Source: an uncultured Eubacterium sp.
GTDB lineage: Bacteria; Bacillota; Clostridia; Oscillospirales; Acutalibacteraceae
Length of the DNA: 9,036 bases
NCBI GenBank assembly: GCA_905233805.1
Contig: CAJOER010000053.1
Location: 1 to 9,036, forward strand
Direction of reading: 5' to 3'
Below are positions 7,402 through 9,036 of the stretch, one piece after another. Position numbers and translations under genes: made by a program. The notes beneath the pieces are model-generated. The model did no database searches. It was not told where the DNA came from and worked only from the letters and a program-made list of their open reading frames with translations. The first letter of the stretch is position 1. Each line of letters opens with the position of its first letter.

Positions 7402-7430
7402 TTGACAAATAATATATATACTGTTATAAT
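7402..7430 (+). promoter_or_regulatory. Near-perfect sigma-A promoter of rpsF-ssb-rpsR
   Basis: TTGACA (7402-7407), a 17-base spacer and TATAAT (7425-7430), with TG at 7422-7423 giving an extended -10, are full consensus. This is what a highly expressed ribosomal protein operon would need. Transcription should begin near 7437. Confidence 0.92.
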
Positions 7431-7436
7431 ACATAA

Positions 7437-7506
7437 GCCTTTAAAAGGCAGAATATTCCTTGCGTGAGGAAGCAATCACGCCAATAGACCAGAAGGAGGT
7501 GCTGAC
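7437..7506 (+). promoter_or_regulatory. rpsF leader with competing hairpins, possible autoregulatory element
   Basis: The 70-nt leader starts with a small hairpin, GCCTT/AAGGC (7437-7449). Two stems then compete for the same bases: TTCCT (7456-7460) with AGGAA (7467-7471), and TTGCGTGA (7460-7467) with TCACGCCAA (7476-7484, one bulged C). In many bacteria an rpsF leader RNA binds the S6:S18 complex through a stem with a CCG bulge. No CCG occurs here, so the match to that motif is not established. The leader ends with AAGGAGGT six bases before the ATG. Confidence 0.45.
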
Positions 7507-7797
7507 ATGGCATTAAGAAATTACGAAATCGTTATGGTTTTCTCACTTTCTAAGGGCGACGAGGCTGTTGAAGCGCTTAAAGCTAAGTTCACAGACCTTA
7601 TTGCCGCTAATGGCACGGTAGGCGAAATTGATGAGTGGGGTAAGAAAAAGCTTGCTTATCCTATCAATTACGAGACCGAAGGCTATTACCTTGTTGTTGA
7701 ATTCCAGAGTGACGAACAGTTCCCGGCAGAGCTTGACCGTGTAATTAATATTACTGACGGCGTGCTTCGTTCTCTTATCGTAGCTAAAGGAGAATAA
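7507..7797 (+). CDS. rpsF: 30S ribosomal protein S6
   Basis: S6 binds S18 and sits on the platform of the small ribosomal subunit, contacting 16S rRNA. The 96-residue product is full length for the family. It starts MALRNYEIVMVFS and carries the typical GTVGEIDEWGKKKLAYPINYETEGYYLVVEF block followed by the helix with LDRVINITDGVLRSLI. The start has an ideal AAGGAGGT site six bases upstream. It is the first gene of the standard rpsF-ssb-rpsR operon, with only two bases between its stop and the ssb ATG. Confidence 0.98.
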   Translation: MALRNYEIVMVFSLSKGDEAVEALKAKFTDLIAANGTVGEIDEWGKKKLAYPINYETEGYYLVVEFQSDEQFPAELDRVINITDGVLRSLIVAKGE

Positions 7798-7799
7798 GT

Positions 7800-8184
7800 A
7801 TGATTAATACAGTAGCATTAATGGGAAGGCTCACATATGACCCCGAGCTTCGTTCAACTCCGAGCGGCGTATCGGTTATCCGTTTTCAGATTGCCTGTGA
7901 CAGAAATTATCAGCGTCAGGGTGCTGAAAGACAGACGGATTTCATCGACTGCGTAGCATGGAGACAGACCGCTGACTTCGTAGCCCACCGACAAGAACGG
8001 TAATCAGAGAAAATCCGTTGAGGTTGTTGCTAATAACGTAAGTTTCTGCGGTTCACGTGCGGAAACAGGAACGGGCGCTCCCGCTCCGCAGCAGGCGTTT
8101 GAAGAGCCTGCACAGAGCTATTCAAGCGCGGAAAGCAGCGACTTTGAAGAGATTATCGACGACGAAGAAGATTTGCCGTTCTAA
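7800..8184 (+). pseudogene. ssb: Single-stranded DNA-binding protein, broken by an internal deletion and frameshift in the OB fold
   Basis: SSB coats single-stranded DNA as a tetramer during replication and repair. The reading from ATG 7800 (AAAGGAGA six bases upstream) gives the normal N-terminal OB-fold half, MINTVALMGRLTYDPELRST through DFIDCVAWRQTADFVA, up to about 7985, then hits a stop at 8001. The +1 frame from 7987 gives TDKNGNQRKSVEVVANNVSFCG, the last OB strands. A short linker (APAPQQAFEEPAQSYSS) and the canonical acidic tail DDEEDLPF follow, ending at 8184. The missing block corresponds to the family stretch around YFxKGxxIxVEGxIQTRxY, about 20-22 residues. The product as read would not fold as an OB domain. 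Since ssb is normally essential, an assembly error or another ssb copy is likely. The tail that recruits partner proteins is intact. Confidence 0.92.
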
Positions 8185-8211
8185 TAGGCTCACGCTGACA
8201 AACCCGACACG
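8183..8211 (+). repeat. Left terminal inverted repeat of the ssb-rpsR element
   Basis: This arm begins AATAGGCTC and ends CCGACACG. It pairs with 8436-8464 over 29 positions with five differences, all transitions (third, fourth and fifth at positions 17, 21 and 26). It contains CACGCTGA at 8191-8198, which recurs at 8208-8215 with a 17-base period. Confidence 0.8.
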
Positions 8212-8248
8212 CTGAAAATGCGTTACATAAGCGAACTTCGGCGTTTTC

Positions 8249-8279
8249 GATATTGCTTGGCGTTAGCCAAGCCGCTATC
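8249..8279 (+). repeat. Internal hairpin of the element
   Basis: GCTTGGC (8255-8261) and GCCAAGC (8266-8272) form a perfect 7-bp stem with a GTTA loop. GATA (8249-8252) and TATC (8276-8279) can add four outer pairs across a small internal bulge. Confidence 0.7.
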
Positions 8280-8298
8280 TCAACCCGCCAAATTTCAT

Positions 8299-8340
8299 CT
8301 TAATTAACTGCATTTTAAGTGCTTTGCAGTTATCATTAAG
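8299..8340 (+). repeat. Long internal hairpin of the element
   Basis: CTTAAT (8299-8304) pairs with ATTAAG (8335-8340), and TAACTGCA (8305-8312) pairs with TGCAGTTA (8325-8332). A two-base bulge (8333-8334) separates them, so the stem has 14 pairs and a 12-base loop. Confidence 0.7.
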
Positions 8341-8372
8341 GCGATTTGGTCTTAGATGCGGCAAAAAACGCA

Positions 8373-8391
8373 AGAATACTTTATGTATTCT
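8373..8391 (+). repeat. Third internal hairpin of the element
   Basis: AGAATAC (8373-8379) and GTATTCT (8385-8391) form a perfect 7-bp stem around a five-base loop. A run of A precedes it and a short TATTTTT follows, but it is too A+T rich to be a convincing terminator. Confidence 0.6.
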
Positions 8392-8435
8392 GAGTATTTT
8401 TAACAACATATAAGGGCAAAGCACCTAATGATAAC

Positions 8436-8464
8436 CGTATCGGATTTATCAGTGCGAGCCTATT
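8436..8464 (-). repeat. Right terminal inverted repeat of the ssb-rpsR element
   Basis: This is the reverse-complement partner of 8183-8211. It ends GAGCCTATT, one base before the AAGGAGG of rpsR, so pairing of the two arms could place a stem directly next to the ribosome-binding site. Confidence 0.8.
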
Positions 8465-8479
8465 TAAGGAGGAAAAACC

Positions 8480-8713
8480 ATGGCATACGTTAAAGGCCCG
8501 AGAAAGGGACGCAGAAAGGTTTGCCAGTTCTGCGCTGACAAGGTAGAAACTATTGATTATAAAGATGCAGCTAAACTCAGAAAGTTTATCTCGGAAAGGT
8601 CAAAGATTTTACCCCGCCGCGTAACAGGAACTTGCGCAAAGCATCAGAGAGAGCTCACAACAGCTATCAAGAGAGCTCGCCAGATTGCTATCTTACCTTA
8701 CCTTTCAGACTAA
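8480..8713 (+). CDS. rpsR: 30S ribosomal protein S18, zinc-ribbon (C+) form
   Basis: S18 pairs with S6 on the platform of the small subunit. The 77-residue product is intact and shows the family core YKDAAKLRKFISERSKILPRRVTGTCAKHQRELTTAIKRARQIAILPY. It carries CQFC (Cys 15 and 18) and CAKH (Cys 52, His 55), a likely zinc-binding set as in the C+ versions of ribosomal proteins found in many Gram-positive bacteria. The start has AAGGAGG seven bases upstream. It is the last gene of the operon, separated from ssb by the 282-bp repeat-bounded segment and followed at once by a terminator. Confidence 0.97.
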   Translation: MAYVKGPRKGRRKVCQFCADKVETIDYKDAAKLRKFISERSKILPRRVTGTCAKHQRELTTAIKRARQIAILPYLSD

Positions 8714-8721
8714 TGAATATT

Positions 8722-8750
8722 AACAGGTCGAGTATCTCGGCCTGTTTTTT
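8722..8750 (+). terminator. Rho-independent terminator of the rpsF operon
   Basis: AACAGGTCGAG (8722-8732) pairs with CTCGGCCTGTT (8736-8746) through eleven pairs, one of them U-G. The loop has three bases, and the stem runs into a T tract ending at 8750. It starts nine bases after the rpsR stop. Confidence 0.95.
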
Positions 8751-8768
8751 CGTTTATAATTTGTTAAT

Positions 8769-8797
8769 TTGACTTATCGGCTTTTCGGGAGTACAAT
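8769..8797 (+). promoter_or_regulatory. Sigma-A promoter of the lipid kinase gene
   Basis: TTGACT (8769-8774), a 17-base spacer and TACAAT (8792-8797) are each one base off consensus. Transcription would begin near 8804, about 24 bases before the ATG. Confidence 0.8.
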
Positions 8798-8827
8798 GCT
8801 TATAGATTTAAAGAGAGGTATTTTGTT

Positions 8828-9036
8828 ATGAAAAAAATGCTCCTGATTGTTAACCCGATTTCGGGTAAAGGCAAGGCGGAAAAATATCTTTTAGATATGC
8901 AAAAACGCTTTGAAGAGGCGGGTTTTGAACTTAAAACCGTGCTCACCGAAAAAGAGAAAAACGCCTATCATATTATAACGGAAGAAAGCGAAAGTTTTGA
9001 CGTTATCACCTGCGTCGGCGGCGACGGAACGCTGAA
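8828..9036 (+). CDS. Diacylglycerol/YegS-like lipid kinase, N-terminal part (cut by window end)
   Basis: This family phosphorylates diacylglycerol or related lipids using ATP at the inner face of the membrane, feeding phosphatidic acid back into phospholipid synthesis. The 69 visible residues start MKKMLLIVNPISGKGKA, matching the family's first strand and NPxSGxG loop. They reach VGGDGTL (63-69), the nucleotide-binding GGDGT motif. The ATG at 8828 has GAGAGG nine bases upstream and its own promoter, so it is a separate unit from the rpsF operon. The exact substrate (DgkB-like or another member) cannot be told from this fragment. Confidence 0.92.
   Translation, partial: MKKMLLIVNPISGKGKAEKYLLDMQKRFEEAGFELKTVLTEKEKNAYHIITEESESFDVITCVGGDGTL

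Larger units (their letters stand above)
8183..8464. mobile_element. Putative MITE-like or structured-RNA element between ssb and rpsR
   Basis: The 295-base gap between ssb and rpsR is filled by a 282-bp unit bounded by 29-bp inverted repeats (24 of 29 positions identical). It contains several internal hairpins and no open reading frame of note. ssb and rpsR usually lie close together, so the segment looks inserted. No clear target-site duplication can be separated from the inverted repeats, and no transposase is present, so it would be non-autonomous if mobile. Its left end overlaps the ssb stop codon and its right end abuts the rpsR ribosome-binding site (AAGGAGG from 8466). A regulatory RNA of the operon is the main alternative. 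Confidence 0.45.

Noticed and set aside
6888..7475. Minus-strand reading frame of 195 codons opposite the MgtE pore domain and the rpsF promoter
   Set aside because: It mirrors the conserved MgtE coding sequence and crosses a consensus promoter. No start signal or domain is visible, so I treat it as a shadow.
6512..7990. Programmed +1 frameshifting or ribosome hopping as an explanation for mgtE and ssb
   Set aside because: No convincing slippery sequence or stimulatory element is visible at either junction. Shifting frame would still leave about 20 conserved core residues missing, so recoding would not restore a normal protein.
8340..8400. Possible terminator at the third hairpin of the ssb-rpsR element
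   Set aside because: The stem is only 7 A+T-rich pairs and the T run is short and displaced. A terminator there would cut off rpsR, which has no other visible promoter.
8183..8464. CRISPR-like or tandem-repeat interpretation of the ssb-rpsR segment
   Set aside because: The repeats are inverted or crossing, not regularly spaced direct repeats with unique spacers.

Overview
The window looks like chromosomal DNA from a low-to-moderate G+C Gram-positive bacterium, most likely an uncultured Clostridia member of the Oscillospiraceae/Ruminococcaceae type. The evidence is strong AAGGAGG ribosome-binding sites, sigma-A promoters with 17-bp spacers, the rpsF-ssb-rpsR operon, a zinc-ribbon form of S18, a Bacillus-like ARG box and a membrane-anchored DUF4015-like protein. 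I assigned the taxonomy by inspection, not by search.

Layout. (1) 1-475, minus: the N-terminal part of an RluA-type pseudouridine synthase, cut by the window edge. Its promoter places the likely transcription start on the ATG itself. (2) 565-3298, minus: argG-argH, the last two steps of arginine synthesis, ending in a hairpin terminator at 522-552. The control region carries an ArgR-type box lying on the promoter and a separate Rex/Crp-like palindrome upstream. (3) 3565-7388, plus: a probable operon of rpe, a degenerate DUF4015 (glycosidase-like) membrane protein, a secreted and membrane-anchored cadherin-like-domain protein, and mgtE. (4) 7402-8713, plus: rpsF-ssb-rpsR behind a near-perfect sigma-A promoter and ending at a strong terminator. 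(5) 8769-9036, plus: a new promoter and the start of a diacylglycerol/lipid kinase gene cut by the window end.

Two conserved genes, mgtE and ssb, are broken in the same way. Each reads normally up to a point, then continues in the +1 frame with a conserved block of roughly 17-22 residues missing. The downstream parts are intact, including the MgtE pore domain and the SSB acidic tail ending DLPF. This could be a pair of genuine deletions or two assembly errors. Because ssb is normally essential, assembly error or a second ssb copy must be considered first.

The most unusual structure is the 282-bp segment at 8183-8464 between ssb and rpsR, genes that usually lie close together. It has 29-bp imperfect terminal inverted repeats, several internal hairpins and long-range complementary words. 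It looks like a MITE-type non-autonomous element or a large structured RNA inserted inside a ribosomal protein operon, ending directly beside the rpsR ribosome-binding site. I saw no CRISPR array, tRNA, rRNA, transposase or defence gene.
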